Origin: Pontibacter amylolyticus
GTDB lineage: Bacteria; Bacteroidota; Bacteroidia; Cytophagales; Hymenobacteraceae
Length of the DNA stretch: 64,000 bases
Assembly: GCF_014638845.1 (NCBI RefSeq)
Contig: NZ_BMFP01000001.1
Coordinates: 972,526 to 1,036,525, forward strand
Direction: 5' to 3'
Shown piece after piece: positions 18,083 through 26,491 of the stretch. Numbering within the stretch: position 1 is the stretch's first letter; each line of letters starts with the position of its first letter. A model generated the notes under the pieces. That model was not told the origin of the DNA and did no database searches. It saw nothing but the letters and a program-made list of their open reading frames with translations. A program made the position numbers and the translations under genes.

Positions 18083-18865
18083 ATGGCTGGAAGTAATCCA
18101 AATGCTAAACCAATGGACCTCACATTGAAGATTTGGCGCCAAAAAGATAAAAACTCTGCAGGTCAGCTGGTAACCTATCCACTAATGAACATATCTCCGG
18201 ATATGTCTTTTCTGGAGATGCTGGACGTGCTCAACGAAGAACTGCTGGTGAAGGGCGAAGACCCTGTTGCCTTCGACCATGATTGCCGCGAAGGTATATG
18301 CGGTATGTGCAGCTTGTTCATCAACGGCCGTGCACACGGGCCGGAGCGCGGCACAACCACTTGCCAGCTGCACATGCGTCACTTCAACCACGGCGACACC
18401 ATCACGATCGAGCCCTGGAGAGCAGCCGCTTTCCCGGTGCACAAAGACCTGATCGTAGACCGTTCTGCCTTCGACCGCATTCAACAGGCGGGCGGCTACG
18501 TGTCTGTGAACACAGGTGGCGTACCCGACGCAAACGAGATTGCTATACCTAAGACAATCGCCGACAAAGCGTTTGACGCTGCAACTTGTATTGGCTGTGG
18601 TGCTTGTGTGGCGGCTTGTAAGAATGCTTCGGCCATGCTGTTCGTGAGCGCGAAGGTATCGCAGCTGGCTATGCTGCCGCAGGGCAAGGTAGAGCGCAAA
18701 ACACGCGTTGAGAACATGGTAGCGCAGATGGACGTGGAAGGCTTTGGTGCCTGCTCGAACACCGGGGCTTGTGCTGCTGAATGCCCGGTAGGTATTTCGC
18801 TGGACAACATCGCGATGATGAACATGGAATATCTGGGAGCGAAGGCAAGTTCTGAGAACATATAG
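18083..18865 (+). CDS. sdhB: Succinate dehydrogenase/fumarate reductase iron-sulfur subunit
   Basis: This 260-residue protein carries electrons between the flavin and the quinone site. All three cluster motifs are present: the [2Fe-2S] cysteines in CREGICGMC plus the later Cys of [19 protein letters not shown] for the [4Fe-4S] centre; and [15 protein letters not shown] for the last centre. The N-terminal [10 protein letters not shown] strand is typical. It is the last gene of the operon, 93 nt after sdhA, and is followed by a strong terminator. Its length fits the type B, menaquinone-linked enzymes. Confidence 0.95.
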   Translation: MAGSNPNAKPMDLTLKIWRQKDKNSAGQLVTYPLMNISPDMSFLEMLDVLNEELLVKGEDPVAFDHDCREGICGMCSLFINGRAHGPERGTTTCQLHMRHFNHGDTITIEPWRAAAFPVHKDLIVDRSAFDRIQQAGGYVSVNTGGVPDANEIAIPKTIADKAFDAATCIGCGACVAACKNASAMLFVSAKVSQLAMLPQGKVERKTRVENMVAQMDVEGFGACSNTGACAAECPVGISLDNIAMMNMEYLGAKASSENI

Positions 18866-18881
18866 TTTTCCTGATCCTAAT

Positions 18882-18926
18882 AAAAGCAAAAGGCGAGACA
18901 GGCAACTGTTCTCGCCTTTTGCTTTT
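18882..18926. terminator. Terminator after sdhB
   Basis: A 17-bp perfect stem (arms 18882-18898 and 18910-18926; core GGCGAGA/TCTCGCC) with an 11-nt loop, flanked by A-rich and T-rich sequence, starts 16 nt after the sdhB stop. Confidence 0.9.
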
Positions 18927-19012
18927 ATATTCGCATTTATATTCTGACATCTATACCTTTCTGCAAACCGTAGAGCTTAGCGTCTGTTTACAGAAGAACA
19001 CCTCATGACACT

Positions 19013-19537
19013 ATGATCACCATAATAACGGGCACCAACAGACCTTCCTCCAACTCCAGAGCGGTAGCCAACCTATACGCCAGGCTGCTGGACGAGCGGC
19101 AGATAGCTAACCAGATACTGGATCTGGCTGACCTCCCGGCTGACTTTACGGCTTCTGCCCTCTATGACAACATTGGCACCAACCAGGCCTTTAACGAGCT
19201 AAGCGCTGTCATTGGCGATTCAGAGAAGTTCGTGTTCATCGTGCCGGAGTACAACGGCTCTTTCCCAGGCGTGCTCAAGGCGTTTATCGATGGGCTCTCC
19301 TACCCGAACACCTTCCGCAACAAGAAAGCAGCCCTGGTAGGCCTCTCCTCCGGGGTGCAGGGCAGCGGTCTGGCCATGAGCCACCTGACGGATATCTTCA
19401 ACTATTTGGGCATGCACGTGCTGGCGCTCAAGCCCCGGCTGGCCCAGTTCGAGAAAAACTACGACGGCACTGCCATCACCAATCCGCTATACTTGGAGCT
19501 ACTGAATCAGCAGATCGATCAGTTTATCCATTTCTAA
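19013..19537 (+). CDS. NADPH-dependent FMN reductase family protein
   Basis: This 174-residue flavodoxin-fold protein begins MITIITGTNRPSSNSRAV, where TGTNRPSSNS is the phosphate-binding loop for FMN. VPEYNGSFPGVLKAFIDG is the second family signature (PEYN, contact with the flavin ring), and GLSSGVQGSG closes the site. From family knowledge it reduces FMN, quinones, azo dyes or chromate with NAD(P)H in the cytoplasm; the physiological substrate is unknown. It is followed 31 nt later by a small membrane protein on the same strand that may be co-transcribed. Confidence 0.9.
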   Translation: MITIITGTNRPSSNSRAVANLYARLLDERQIANQILDLADLPADFTASALYDNIGTNQAFNELSAVIGDSEKFVFIVPEYNGSFPGVLKAFIDGLSYPNTFRNKKAALVGLSSGVQGSGLAMSHLTDIFNYLGMHVLALKPRLAQFEKNYDGTAITNPLYLELLNQQIDQFIHF

Positions 19538-19568
19538 ACGCCAGGCTATACCTTGTGACTGGCAAAGC

Positions 19569-19823
19569 ATGCGCTACCATTTCCTACTTGTAATGCTGGT
19601 TAACCTGATCCTTTTTGTGCTGCTGGTTTACAAGGTATGGACAAGCAATGACAAGGCTCCAATTTTATTCCTGTTCGTTTACCCCCTGCTTATGCTGGCA
19701 AACCTGTCTGTTTGGGCGATACTGAAACTCATGCGACAGCCTATATCGATCGTCTATCTGACAGCTGTAAAGCTCCTGTTGCTGCTGCTTCTACCGGCCA
19801 TTTTTGTGTCGAGCCTATTTTAG
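19569..19823 (+). CDS. Small hydrophobic membrane protein, unknown function
   Basis: This 84-residue protein has about three predicted membrane segments (residues 4-22, 31-53 and 60-83) separated by short polar turns (WTSNDKAP, LMRQPIS). No family was recognised. It lies 31 nt downstream of the FMN reductase gene on the same strand. The coding case rests on the clean hydrophobic pattern, codon use like its neighbours and the ATG start; the reading could still be spurious. Confidence 0.6.
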   Translation: MRYHFLLVMLVNLILFVLLVYKVWTSNDKAPILFLFVYPLLMLANLSVWAILKLMRQPISIVYLTAVKLLLLLLLPAIFVSSLF

Positions 19824-19847
19824 TCAGGGAATAAAGAGCTAAGCCTG

Positions 19848-20047
19848 GCAGGGCTGTTTCATTCTAATAAATTCTCCCCTTGAGGACAAGTGAGTGCGAG
19901 AGTCCGAAGTTTGCGAGCGAAGCTCTCAGAGGGGTGTTTAAAGTTGGAGGGTAAATAAAACCTGGCCAATTGTTAACATTGTAGGCCTGAAATTACACCC
20001 CTATAATCCCCTCAAGGGGATAATCCCAGAAAATGAAACGGCCCTGC
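19848..20047. mobile_element. 200-bp MITE-like element with terminal inverted repeats
   Basis: The two 40-nt ends (19848-19887 and 20008-20047) match in 30 of 40 positions as inverted repeats. They begin GCAGGGC and share GTTTCATT and TCCCCTTGAGG. A second inner inverted pair, AGGGGTGT (19929-19936) and ACACCCCT (19995-20002), lies inside. There is no open frame inside and no transposase nearby, so it would be non-autonomous if mobile. A target-site duplication could not be identified. Confidence 0.7.
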
Positions 20048-20058
20048 TAGCTATGGAA

Positions 20059-20175
20059 CAGGTATAGCGGTTGTAGAGACCAGGTATAAGCTAGGTATAG
20101 ATGCAGTACAGGTATTAGGTATAGTATAGGTATAGATACAGTACAAGCGAAGGTATAGATGTAGTACAGGTATAG
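20059..20175. repeat. Array of GGTATAG words downstream of ftsZ
   Basis: Six GGTATAG copies and near variants lie within 117 nt. Three of them belong to a 17-nt unit GGTATAGATRYAGTACA at 20094-20110, 20129-20145 and 20152-20168. All copies are in the same orientation. This is a local concentration of the word that is spread through the whole window. No gene is seen. Confidence 0.8.
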
Positions 20176-20201
20176 TCATTAAAGAGATCCGGTCTAAAGC
20201 A

Positions 20202-20230
20202 AAAGAGCCCACCATAATGGCGGGCTCTTT
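20202..20230 (-). terminator. Terminator of the dcw operon after ftsZ
   Basis: A 9-bp stem (AAAGAGCCC / GGGCTCTTT), with an extra CCA/TGG pairing inside the loop, lies 27 nt after the ftsZ stop. Read on the minus strand it is followed by TTTGC and a moderately T-rich sequence. Confidence 0.75.
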
Positions 20231-20256
20231 ACATTATTAGAAAACAGGATAAATGA

Positions 20257-21873
20257 TTAGTCTACATTGTCATGCAGAAAGCGGTTGTCGCCCAGTATCT
20301 CGTTGTCATCGTTGAGGTTGAAACGGGATATGTTGCGCTCAGAAGAATGCGTCACTGAATCTAGGGCCACATTGCGGCGCAGGTAAGCAGGCACATCCAT
20401 CTTTTCTTTCATGGCTTCGCTCGTCGTCATGTCGGTGCTGAGCATTTTCAGGCGCTCACGGCGCTCGATGGCTTTTTGCCGCATCAGCTCACGCTCTGCT
20501 TCCAGGCGTTTCGCTTCGCGAGTGGCATAGTCTTCCTGCTGCGATGCACCAAAACCGTTGCCGAACTCTTGTGTAGTAGAGCCCTCCAGGTTAAAAACGC
20601 GGCGCTGCGGTTGCTGCTGCGCCGGCTGCTGTGGTTGAGGCGCCTGCGGCTGCTGGTACTGCTGCTGTTGCGGGGCCTGCGGCTGCACCGGCTGCTGCGG
20701 CTGCTCTACCATCGGACGACGGATCTCGAACTGCTGCTGCACAGGCTGAGGCGGCTGAGGCGTTGCAACAGGCGCTACTACTGGCTCTGGTACGAAGTTC
20801 ACCATTTTGGGCTGCTCCGGTTTGGCTGGCTCAGCTACTTCTATTTTTTTTTGGCTTTCCAGGTCAAACACTGTTTTTTTTGGCTCGATGATCGCCTCAG
20901 CGCTGCTGGCGAAACCAGTGGCGATCACGGTCACGCGGATGCTCTGACCCAGTGAAGAGTCGATTCCGTGACCGAAGATTACCTCTGCCTCCTGGCCGGC
21001 TTTGTCCTGGATATATTCTGTGATCTCAGTCAACTCATCCATTTCCAGTTCAGCCTGGTCACCAGACATGATAGAAAGAAGGATCTTCTGAGCACCGTGG
21101 ATATCGGTGTTGTTAAGCAAAGGAGAAGAAAGCGCTTCTTCGGCGGCTCGGAGCGCACGCCCCTCACCTTCTGTCGTTGCAGAACCCATCACTGCAGCTC
21201 CAGAATCTTTCATAACCGTTTTCACGTCTTCGAAGTCGACGTTGATCTCGGCTGTTACGGTAATGATTTCAGCAATAGATTTAGCGGCTGTGGTCAACAC
21301 GTTGTCGGCCTTCGCGAAAGCCTCCCGGATCGCCAGGTTGCCGAACATCTCGCGAAGCTTGTCGTTCAGGATAACGAGGATCGTGTCGCAGTTCTCGCTC
21401 AGTTCCTTGATGCCGTTTTCTGCGGCAATCTTTTTCTTTCTGCCCTCGAAGCCAAACGGAGCCGTCACAATACCCACTGTCAGGATACCCAGTTCTTTAG
21501 CGACTTTAGCAATAACGGGTGCAGCACCTGTACCAGTACCACCCCCCATACCAGCAGTGATGAATACCATTTTGGTATCGTTGCTGAGTAGCTCACGAAT
21601 TTCCTCCTTACTTTCAAGGGCGGCGTGCTTTCCTTTTTCAGGGTTGGCTCCGGCTCCCAGACCTTCGGTCAGGTTCAGGCCAATCTGAAGTTTGTTAGGT
21701 ACGCTGCTGCTTTTCAAGGCTTGCATATCCGTGTTGCAAATCACGAATTCTACGTCCTTGATGCCCTGGCCATACATGAAGTTTACCGCGTTGCTGCCTC
21801 CACCTCCGACGCCAATCACCTTAATGATGGACTTACCGCTTGCCGGTAGGTCAAAACTGTACATTGATGTCAT
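20257..21873 (-). CDS. ftsZ: Cell division GTPase FtsZ
   Basis: The tubulin-like GTPase that forms the division ring at midcell. The tubulin signature GGGTGTG is at residues 110-116, with GVGGGGSNAVN near 21-31, the T7 synergy region NVDFEDVKTVM and TAPFGFEG. The globular part ends near residue 320. A proline/glutamine-rich linker (about 340-440; PQPPQPVQQQ, PQAPQQQQ) follows, then a charged helix and a conserved tail with VPAYLRR. At 538 residues it is much longer than the E. coli protein (383), as is usual for Bacteroidota. It is the last gene of the dcw cluster, 46 nt after ftsA, with a terminator behind it. Confidence 0.98.
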   Translation of the reverse strand: MTSMYSFDLPASGKSIIKVIGVGGGGSNAVNFMYGQGIKDVEFVICNTDMQALKSSSVPNKLQIGLNLTEGLGAGANPEKGKHAALESKEEIRELLSNDTKMVFITAGMGGGTGTGAAPVIAKVAKELGILTVGIVTAPFGFEGRKKKIAAENGIKELSENCDTILVILNDKLREMFGNLAIREAFAKADNVLTTAAKSIAEIITVTAEINVDFEDVKTVMKDSGAAVMGSATTEGEGRALRAAEEALSSPLLNNTDIHGAQKILLSIMSGDQAELEMDELTEITEYIQDKAGQEAEVIFGHGIDSSLGQSIRVTVIATGFASSAEAIIEPKKTVFDLESQKKIEVAEPAKPEQPKMVNFVPEPVVAPVATPQPPQPVQQQFEIRRPMVEQPQQPVQPQAPQQQQYQQPQAPQPQQPAQQQPQRRVFNLEGSTTQEFGNGFGASQQEDYATREAKRLEAERELMRQKAIERRERLKMLSTDMTTSEAMKEKMDVPAYLRRNVALDSVTHSSERNISRFNLNDDNEILGDNRFLHDNVD

Positions 21874-21919
21874 GCTAAAATCTCCTGCTATTATGGGTTT
21901 CTAATAATTATGCTTCTAA

Positions 21920-23212
21920 CTAATCGATATCGTCCGACAAAAGACCCTTGAGTCTGTCGATCAATCTTTTGCTGCTTCCTTCTTTGCTGGCAGCTTTGGT
22001 TACTACTTTATTGTATACTTCCGGTTGCTGCACTTCCACATGCTTCTCTTCGCGCTGGTCGAGCGACTGGTAGCCGGCCAGCACCAGGCCAACACCCGTT
22101 GCGTGCATCGGGCTCTTCACCGCATCGATCTTCGACTTGCCCAGGTGCTCGTTCGGATAGCCAATGCGGGTATCCATGCCGGTGATGTACTCCACCAGCT
22201 GCACCAGGTTCTGGAGCTGCGCGCCGCCACCCGTGATCACGATGCCTGCCGCCAGGCTATTGCTATACCCTGAGCGAACTATTTCAGAGTAGATCAGCTC
22301 CACGATCTCTTCCATTCTCGCCTCAATGATGTAGGCCAGGTTTTTCAGGGAGATTTCCTTCGGCGTACGGTCACGCAAACCAGGTATGGAAACGATCTCG
22401 TTATCTGAAGCCTCGTCCGCAATCGCCTTTCCAAACTTCACTTTCAGCTGCTCCGCCTGGTTCTGCATCACCATGCAGCCCTGCTTGATGTCAGAGGTGA
22501 TGATGTTACCGCCAAAAGGAAGAACTGCCGTATGGCGGATAATATTGTCTTTGAAAATGGCAAGATCTGTCGTGCCGCCGCCAATGTCAACCAGCGCCAC
22601 CCCTGCTTCCTTCTCCTCATCGCTGAGCACCGACATGCTCGAGGCAAGCGGCTCCAGGATCAGGTTGTCGATTTCCAGTCCGGCACGGGCGATGCATTTG
22701 TTGATGTTGCTGATCGCGTTTGACTGCGCGGTGATGATGTGGAAGTTGCCCTCCAGTCGCACACCCGACATACCCACCGGGTCCGTAATTCCTTCCTCGT
22801 AGTCCACTTTGTACTCCTGCGGCATCACATGGATGATCTCGCTGCCGGGAGGTGTCACCAAACGGTACATATCGTTTGTCAAACGGTTCACATCGTCTAC
22901 CGTTATCTCATCGTCCGTCATCTGGCGGGTGATGCTGCCATTGTGCTGCAGGCTCTTGATGTGCTGACCGGCAATGCCCACGTTCACTACCTTGATGTTG
23001 ATGCTCGCCTGATCTTCGGCCTGCTGAACTGCTTTCCTGATCGCCTCAACGGTTTTGTCGATATTGCTGACAATACCGCGCACCACCCCTTCCGAGATGG
23101 CTTTGCCCATCCCAAGAATTTCCAGCTTTCCATACTCATTCTTCCGACCAACAAGTGCGCAAACTTTGGTTGTGCCGATGTCCAAGCCTACTACAATTTT
23201 GTCGTTCTGCAT
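21920..23212 (-). CDS. ftsA: Cell division protein FtsA
   Basis: The actin-like membrane tether of FtsZ. Phosphate-binding motifs are visible: VGLDIGTTKVCALVG (residues 8-22) and VALVDIGGGTTDLAIF (about 204-219), with GIVITGGGAQL at about 326-336. The C-terminal KRLIDRLKGLLSDDID has the amphipathic pattern of the FtsA membrane-targeting helix. The 430-residue length is normal. It lies between ftsQ and ftsZ in the usual order. Confidence 0.97.
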   Translation of the reverse strand: MQNDKIVVGLDIGTTKVCALVGRKNEYGKLEILGMGKAISEGVVRGIVSNIDKTVEAIRKAVQQAEDQASINIKVVNVGIAGQHIKSLQHNGSITRQMTDDEITVDDVNRLTNDMYRLVTPPGSEIIHVMPQEYKVDYEEGITDPVGMSGVRLEGNFHIITAQSNAISNINKCIARAGLEIDNLILEPLASSMSVLSDEEKEAGVALVDIGGGTTDLAIFKDNIIRHTAVLPFGGNIITSDIKQGCMVMQNQAEQLKVKFGKAIADEASDNEIVSIPGLRDRTPKEISLKNLAYIIEARMEEIVELIYSEIVRSGYSNSLAAGIVITGGGAQLQNLVQLVEYITGMDTRIGYPNEHLGKSKIDAVKSPMHATGVGLVLAGYQSLDQREEKHVEVQQPEVYNKVVTKAASKEGSSKRLIDRLKGLLSDDID

Positions 23213-23224
23213 ATGCTGTATATG

Positions 23225-23986
23225 TTATTCACAAATAATCTGATCTTCGTATTCCACGTTGACTCTCTTATATTTATCCCAGCCCATCACGGGTAGTACT
23301 TCTTTATAAAAGACCATCAACTTCTTAAATTTCTGTTCCGCTTCGTCCGGTTTTCCAAACTCAATGGTGTGCTCCCCTACCTGTGGCAGGAAAGATACTT
23401 TGCCCTTCTCATCAATGTGCATTTGGGCTAATTGGGCTTTCCAAAACTGATCGTTTTCAATAAAACGCAGCAGAGAAAGGTAGGCCTGGCCTGTAGAATC
23501 CTGGAAAAAATCCCGGCCGAACGGTCTGCCGGACCGGGTCTTCGTAATAGGTATGACACGAGCGGTGTATCTGTCGGAAAGGGGCAGCATATTCCCCTCT
23601 GCGTCGATGTAGACATCCTGATCTGGTCGTATAATTCTTGCTATAGGCCTGTTCTGTTTTATGCTTACTTGTATGTTGCCGTCTAACCCTTTGAACACCT
23701 CTGCTTCCTTCACAAAGCTGTGCGCTTCAATGCGCTTTTCGAGGTTTTTCAGGTCGATTTGCTGGTTGGGCAAACCTTCCAGTTTTCGCTCTCCCTCGCG
23801 GGTCAGCAGGTCTCTGACTTCCTCTTCCCCAATAAAGTAATTATTGTACTCATTATCAATTGTTATTGACACTTTCTCACACTTTTTTTCATTTTGGCGA
23901 GAGGAAGCGAACCCTGCTAGTGCGGCGATAGTGACCATGCTACAACATGCAAAAATTAAAGATTTTATTTTACTATTCAAGCCCAT
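23225..23986 (-). CDS. ftsQ: Cell division protein FtsQ/DivIB
   Basis: This 253-residue bitopic protein of the divisome has a short cytoplasmic N-terminus, one membrane helix (about residues 8-27) and a periplasmic part. A POTRA-like domain covers about 40-110 (NYFIGEEEVRDLL, LEKRIEAHSFVKEAEVF), followed by the beta domain with RPIARI and the YIDAEGNMLPLSDRY region. Sequence conservation is low, so the assignment rests mostly on topology and its fixed place between murC (1 nt gap) and ftsA (12 nt gap). Confidence 0.9.
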   Translation of the reverse strand: MGLNSKIKSLIFACCSMVTIAALAGFASSRQNEKKCEKVSITIDNEYNNYFIGEEEVRDLLTREGERKLEGLPNQQIDLKNLEKRIEAHSFVKEAEVFKGLDGNIQVSIKQNRPIARIIRPDQDVYIDAEGNMLPLSDRYTARVIPITKTRSGRPFGRDFFQDSTGQAYLSLLRFIENDQFWKAQLAQMHIDEKGKVSFLPQVGEHTIEFGKPDEAEQKFKKLMVFYKEVLPVMGWDKYKRVNVEYEDQIICE

Positions 23987-23987
23987 T

Positions 23988-25382
23988 TCAGTTATTTTCT
24001 AAAATATTTTTTATAGGCTTTACCAACGTATCGATATCACCGGCTCCTACTGTTGCCAGTACCTCAAAATCAATGTTTTCGGCTAAATAAGCTGCCACAT
24101 CTTCTTTATGTAAAAGTCTTTTTTTCGGACCGTTTACTAAGCCCAAAATCATTTCTGACGTTACACCTTCAATTGGCTTTTCCCGTGCCGGGTAGATGTC
24201 CAGCATAATCAACTCGTCGGCGGCACTCAGACTTAGTGCGAATTCGGTCGCAAAGTCGCGGGTGCGGCTGAACAAATGCGGCTGAAACACCACCGTCAGC
24301 TTTTTGTCCGGGTAAATGGCACGCAAAGATGTCATGAACGCGTCGATCTCTTTTGGGTGGTGCGCATAGTCGTCGATGTATACCTTGCCCTGTCCTTCAT
24401 ACACCACTTCGAAGCGGCGCTTCACACCTCTGTAACTTGCCAGCGCCTCGCGCAATCGGTCTTCTGATACGCCCATAATCTGGCCTGCTACCAGTGCGGC
24501 CAGCGCGTTCTCCACATTGTGATATCCGGGTAAACCAAGCACCAGACGGGCTATGTTACCAAAGGGTGTCTCTGCGTCAAAACAGAAGCTGTATCCCTGT
24601 ATCTCAAGCTGTTGCACATGACCTTCGCCTTCGTTCAAACTGTAACGGATTACCCTAACTCCGTCCTGTACTTTTTCGAGTAACCGCGGGTCGGTGGCGC
24701 TGTGCAAGATCAAATAGCCGCCGGGCTTCACCTGGCTGATGAACTTCTGGAACGTTCGGATCATCTCCTCTTTGTCGCCATAGATATCCAAGTGATCGGG
24801 ATCAGCCGAGGTCACGATGGCAATATCCGGGTAGAGTGTTAGGAAAGAACGGTCGTACTCGTCAGCCTCCACCACAATCGTCTCCTTCTCCGCCGTACCT
24901 TTCCCGATCAAAAGATTCGAATTCAGATTCGTGGCGATACCTCCCAGGAAAGCTGAACAGTCCACTCCGCCTTCGTGCAGCAAATGCGTCACGATGGAAG
25001 AAGTCGTCGTCTTGCCATGCGTACCGGCCACGGCCACGGTATAGGCCGAACCGGTGATAATGCCCAACACCTCTGAGCGCTTCTTGATGGTATAGCCCTG
25101 CTCCTTCAAGTAGGCCCATTCGGTATGCTCGGCAGGTATGGCCGGCGTGAGCACCACTAGGGTCGTCTCTTTGTTAGCCAGTACTTCCTGCGGCAGTTGG
25201 TTCACGTCGTCGGTGTAATGCACGCGTATACCTTCCTGCTCCAGTGCCTCGGTGAGTGGGGTGCGCGTTTTATCGTAGCCCCATACCGGAAGCTTCCGGG
25301 CATTGAACCAGCGGGCGATGGCACTCATGCCGATGCCGCCGATGCCAAGGAAATAGATATAGCTATAGTCTTCCAGTCTCAC
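23988..25382 (-). CDS. murC: UDP-N-acetylmuramate--L-alanine ligase
   Basis: Adds L-alanine to UDP-MurNAc, the first peptide step of peptidoglycan precursor synthesis, in the cytoplasm. The N-terminal Rossmann glycine motif FLGIGGIGMSAIARW (residues 10-24), the ATP P-loop AGTHGKTTTSS (about 119-129), the metal/substrate region VVEADEYDRSF and YIDDYAHHPKEI are all clear. The 464-residue length is normal. Its start overlaps the murG stop by 4 nt. Confidence 0.97.
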   Translation of the reverse strand: MRLEDYSYIYFLGIGGIGMSAIARWFNARKLPVWGYDKTRTPLTEALEQEGIRVHYTDDVNQLPQEVLANKETTLVVLTPAIPAEHTEWAYLKEQGYTIKKRSEVLGIITGSAYTVAVAGTHGKTTTSSIVTHLLHEGGVDCSAFLGGIATNLNSNLLIGKGTAEKETIVVEADEYDRSFLTLYPDIAIVTSADPDHLDIYGDKEEMIRTFQKFISQVKPGGYLILHSATDPRLLEKVQDGVRVIRYSLNEGEGHVQQLEIQGYSFCFDAETPFGNIARLVLGLPGYHNVENALAALVAGQIMGVSEDRLREALASYRGVKRRFEVVYEGQGKVYIDDYAHHPKEIDAFMTSLRAIYPDKKLTVVFQPHLFSRTRDFATEFALSLSAADELIMLDIYPAREKPIEGVTSEMILGLVNGPKKRLLHKEDVAAYLAENIDFEVLATVGAGDIDTLVKPIKNILENN

Positions 25383-26491
25383 TTGATCAACTTTAACAGT
25401 TCGTTTACAATATCAACAGCGGCATTAGGCCGCGCCAGTTTCAGTATGTTCTGCGCCAGCCGGTGCTGCTCTACCTCGTTACCAGCCAGCTCTAAGGCAG
25501 CAGGTATCAGCTTTTGCTGTGCTTCGGCGTCGCGCACCAACAGGGCGGCCTGCTCCTGCACCAGCGACATGGCGTTCTTGGTCTGGTGATCTTCCGCCAC
25601 ATTGGGCGAAGGGACCAGTATACTCGGCTTCCCGGCCAAGCAAAGCTCCGAGATCGAAAGTGCTCCGGCTCTGGAGACTACCACATCGGCGGCGGCATAG
25701 GCCAGGTCCATCTGCCGGATGAAATCGAAGGCGCGTATACCTGCGTCGGCAAACGGCTTCTCCAGTTCTTGTGCCTGCGGGTAAAAAGCTCTGCCCGTCT
25801 GCCAGATCAGTTGGTAGCCCGCCTCTGCAATCTGCTGCAGCCCGGCGGCTATACTTTCGTTGATGGTTCTGGCGCCCAGACTGCCGCCTATCACCAGGAT
25901 GGTTTTCTTTTCAGAGGTCAGTCCGAAGTGCAGCAGGGCCTCGCGGCGTTTGCCTTCGAGCTCCATGATGTCCTTGCGAACCGGGTTTCCTGTCAGCACC
26001 AGCTTTTCAGCCGGGAAGAAGGCGTCCATGTTGTTGTAAGCCACGCATATCTTTTGCGCGCGCTTTGCCAACAGCTTGTTGGTGATGCCGGCATAAGAGT
26101 TCTGCTCCTGAATCAGGGCCGGTATACCTTGCCTGGTCGCCGCATACAGCAACGGACCACTCGCATAGCCCCCCACACCTACCACGGCATCCGGTTTAAA
26201 ATCACGGATGATCTTGTTCGACATCCGGATGCTGGTGATCACTTTCCAGGGGAATGAGAGGTTGTCCAGTGTGAGGCGGCGCTGCAGTCCGCTGATCCAG
26301 AGACCGACAATCTTATAGCCCGCTTCCGGTACGCGTGTCATTTCCATACGCCCGATCGCTCCCACAAACAGGATTTCCGCATCAGGGTGTACCACCTTGA
26401 TTTGGTTGGCAATGGCAATGGCCGGGTAAATGTGCCCGCCGGTGCCGCCACCGCTGATGATGAAGCGATATGGACGCTGCGGATTAGGCAT
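25379..26491 (-). CDS. murG: UDP-GlcNAc:undecaprenyl-PP-MurNAc-pentapeptide GlcNAc transferase
   Basis: Makes lipid II from lipid I at the inner face of the cytoplasmic membrane. Signatures are SGGGTGGHIYPAIAIA (residues 13-28), GVGGYASGPLL (about 106-116), IQEQNSYAGITN, VIGGSLGARTIN and, in the UDP-GlcNAc site, VVSRAGALSISELCLAGKP with PSPNVAEDHQTKNA. The length of 370 residues is typical. It overlaps murC by 4 nt and ftsW by 8 nt. Confidence 0.97.
   Translation of the reverse strand: MPNPQRPYRFIISGGGTGGHIYPAIAIANQIKVVHPDAEILFVGAIGRMEMTRVPEAGYKIVGLWISGLQRRLTLDNLSFPWKVITSIRMSNKIIRDFKPDAVVGVGGYASGPLLYAATRQGIPALIQEQNSYAGITNKLLAKRAQKICVAYNNMDAFFPAEKLVLTGNPVRKDIMELEGKRREALLHFGLTSEKKTILVIGGSLGARTINESIAAGLQQIAEAGYQLIWQTGRAFYPQAQELEKPFADAGIRAFDFIRQMDLAYAAADVVVSRAGALSISELCLAGKPSILVPSPNVAEDHQTKNAMSLVQEQAALLVRDAEAQQKLIPAALELAGNEVEQHRLAQNILKLARPNAAVDIVNELLKLIK

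Noticed and set aside
20059..20175. CRISPR or small-RNA gene in the GGTATAG array
   Set aside because: Repeat units are irregular and too short, with no conserved spacer length, promoter or terminator of their own.
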